A stretch of 64,000 nucleotides of DNA from Paraburkholderia acidipaludis NBRC 101816. Lineage in GTDB: Bacteria > Pseudomonadota > Gammaproteobacteria > Burkholderiales > Burkholderiaceae. Within the stretch, counting starts at the first letter, position 1. Each line of letters starts with the position of its first letter. The translations under genes were made by a program, and so were the position numbers. The stretch covers positions 8,998-72,997 of the forward strand of contig NZ_BAXZ01000035.1 of NCBI RefSeq assembly GCF_000684975.1, given 5' to 3'. Below the pieces are notes generated by a model, which was not told the DNA's origin, made no database searches, and saw only the letters and a list, made by a program, of their open reading frames with translations. Shown in pieces: positions 62,575 to 64,000 of this stretch.

Positions 62575-63024
62575 GGTTCGATCGCCGTCGTGAGCGGCTT
62601 CATGGCTTGTATGAGAACTCCGAGCATATCGACGCAGATGCACGGCGATTCCCCAAGCTGCGTTCCCAAAGCGCAACCGCTTACAAACCGTTTCTATTTC
62701 GGCAATGCAGATCAGACGATTGAATGACCCGTCACGAAGCGGCAGTCAACGTCGGGTCATCGCCTGAGTAAAGTGCGGGCAGGGACGGGCTTCGTCCCAT
62801 TATGCAAACTTTGCATATGCTCATGCTGATACAGCATTAGACGACCGCGATCCGCCACTTCATTATCGCGTCTCCGCCATAACGGCGGCTGCCCGCCTGC
62901 ACAGGGCACCGCAACAAAAACCAGCGCTGTCGGCCCCTCGCCGACCTGCGAAGACCGGCACGGCATTGCTGCACGCGTACCGTGGTCGCCTGTCTCGCCC
63001 TTGCGCGCTGTCCAAGGAGACAAT
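62575..63024. other. 450-bp region upstream of lipoprotein and permease genes
   Basis: Divergent control region. It contains the dyad at 62801-62817 described separately. Otherwise only short unsupported frames are present, and no RNA gene or terminator was recognised. Confidence 0.45.
62801..62817. promoter_or_regulatory. Operator-like dyad upstream of permease
   Basis: The perfect dyad TATGCAA-ACT-TTGCATA has the same arms (TATGCRA-N3-TYGCATA), spacing and T-N11-A core as the sites at 31101-31117 and 33566-33582. A similar context surrounds it, CCCAT before and CATGC shortly after. It lies 224 bp upstream of the permease start. Shared control with the Asn/Asp cluster is inferred. Confidence 0.6.
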
Positions 63025-64000
63025 GTGAATCAATCAATACAACGGAACATCGGCCCGTTTGCGCTGATGTTTACGGGCCTCGGCTCGATCATCGGTTCGG
63101 GCTGGCTGTTCGGCGCGTGGAAGGCGGCGAAGATTGCAGGTCCCGCGGCCATCTGCGCCTGGGTGATCGGCGCCGTGGTCATTCTGGCCATCGCGCTCAC
63201 CTACGCCGAACTCGGCGCGATGTTCCCGGAGTCGGGCGGCATGGTGCGCTACGCGCGCTACTCGCACGGCGCGCTGGTGGGCTTCATCAGCGCCTGGGCC
63301 AACTGGATCGCCATCGTCTCGGTGATCCCCATCGAAGCCGAAGCCTCCATCCAGTACATGAGCACCTGGCCCTACGACTGGGCCCACGCGCTCTTCGTCG
63401 ACGGGTCATTAACCCACTCGGGGTTAGGACTCTCGGCGCTGCTCGTGATCGTGTACTTCATGCTCAACTACTGGGGCGTGACGCTCTTCGCGCGCGCCAA
63501 CAGCGCCATCACGATCTTCAAGTTCATTATCCCGGGCCTGACCATCATCGGCCTGATGACCACGGGCTTTCACCACGAGAACTTCGGCCAGTCCACCGAC
63601 TTCGCGCCCTATGGCTGGTCGGCGGTGTTCACGGCGGTCGCGACGAGCGGCATCGTGTTCGCGTTCAACGGCTTCCAGAGCCCGATCAATCTCGCGGGTG
63701 AAGCACGCAATCCGGCCAAGAGCGTGCCGTTCGCGGTGATCGGCTCGATCCTCTGCGCGCTCGTGATCTACGTGCTGCTGCAGATCGCCTACATCGGCGC
63801 GGTCAACCCTACTGATGTGCTCAAGGGCTGGAACACGTTCAACTTCAAGTCGCCGTTCGCGGAACTGGCGATCGCGCTGAACCTGAACTGGCTGGCGATC
63901 CTGCTGTACGTGGACGCGTTCGTGAGCCCGAGCGGCACCGGCACGACCTACATGGCGACGACCTCGCGCATGATCTACGCGATGGAGCGCAACAACACGA
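63025..64000 (+). CDS. APC-family amino acid permease (cut by window edge)
   Basis: The first 325 residues of an inner-membrane amino acid transporter, with about nine hydrophobic segments visible. The N terminus IGPFALMFTGLGSIIGSGWL, with GSIIGSGW in helix 1, is typical of the APC superfamily, and the sequence resembles proteins annotated as aspartate:proton symporters. A further conserved segment is NGFQSPINLAGEARNP. The start is a GTG at 63025 after AAGGAGA. An upstream dyad like those of the asparaginase/aspartase cluster supports aspartate or asparagine as substrate. Confidence 0.9.
   Translation, partial: MNQSIQRNIGPFALMFTGLGSIIGSGWLFGAWKAAKIAGPAAICAWVIGAVVILAIALTYAELGAMFPESGGMVRYARYSHGALVGFISAWANWIAIVSVIPIEAEASIQYMSTWPYDWAHALFVDGSLTHSGLGLSALLVIVYFMLNYWGVTLFARANSAITIFKFIIPGLTIIGLMTTGFHHENFGQSTDFAPYGWSAVFTAVATSGIVFAFNGFQSPINLAGEARNPAKSVPFAVIGSILCALVIYVLLQIAYIGAVNPTDVLKGWNTFNFKSPFAELAIALNLNWLAILLYVDAFVSPSGTGTTYMATTSRMIYAMERNNT

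Noticed and set aside
1..64000. CRISPR arrays, tRNA or rRNA genes, insertion sequences
   Set aside because: No regularly spaced repeats, cloverleaf-like sequences with CCA ends, ribosomal signatures or transposase motifs were recognised; short RNA genes could still be missed without a covariance search.

Overview
The window reads as chromosomal DNA of a Burkholderia/Paraburkholderia-type betaproteobacterium. This is inferred from high GC with strong G/C third positions, many LysR regulators, a Burkholderia-style trimeric porin, a long-form argG, and a complete type VI secretion system (T6SS). No rRNA, tRNA, CRISPR array or transposase was recognised. Both ends cut through genes: katG on the left and an amino-acid permease on the right.

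Layout. 1-2.5 kb: the N-terminal half of katG, divergent from a LysR regulator across a near-perfect palindrome. 2.7-6.8 kb: a stress/signalling cluster with two paralogous PAS-LuxR regulators around a CsbD protein and a sensorless HisKA_2-type kinase. 7-11 kb: an MFS transporter with an M20 amidohydrolase, then a MASE2-GGDEF cyclase. 11-26 kb: mixed metabolic and regulatory genes. These are an NAD(P)-binding epimerase with a divergent LysR, a Tat-exported phosphatase, AraC-GyrI, a persulfide dioxygenase-rhodanese fusion, a three-gene regulator/beta-propeller/cupin operon, DUF899-DUF2182, a second GGDEF protein, XRE-cupin with GNAT, and argG with a strong terminator.

26-31 kb: an accessory, visibly more AT-rich and decayed stretch. 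It has a secreted bactofilin-like protein, HxlR, an SDR remnant joined in frame to a chromate transporter (ChrA), two small membrane proteins, and an SF1 helicase with a large internal deletion.

31-38 kb: an asparagine/aspartate utilisation cluster. It holds a periplasmic asparaginase, LysR, a dicarboxylate/amino-acid:cation symporter, a double-domain aspartate racemase-like protein and aspartase. Together they could import Asn/Asp and convert it to fumarate and ammonia. Two closely similar operator-like blocks precede the asparaginase and the symporter operon. A third dyad of the same architecture precedes the APC permease at the right end, about 29 kb further on, which suggests one regulon.

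38-40.5 kb: a porin and a spherulin-4-like secreted protein. 40.7-61 kb: a T6SS locus with all 13 core genes. tssB-C-hcp-E-F-G-clpV-vgrG plus a MORN-repeat gene run leftward, and tssJ-K-L-M-A run rightward from a shared 450-bp control region. A DUF4280 PAAR-like gene sits at the left edge. An unrecognised 407-residue protein directly follows tssA and is the best effector candidate. TssM appears to have lost its P-loop.
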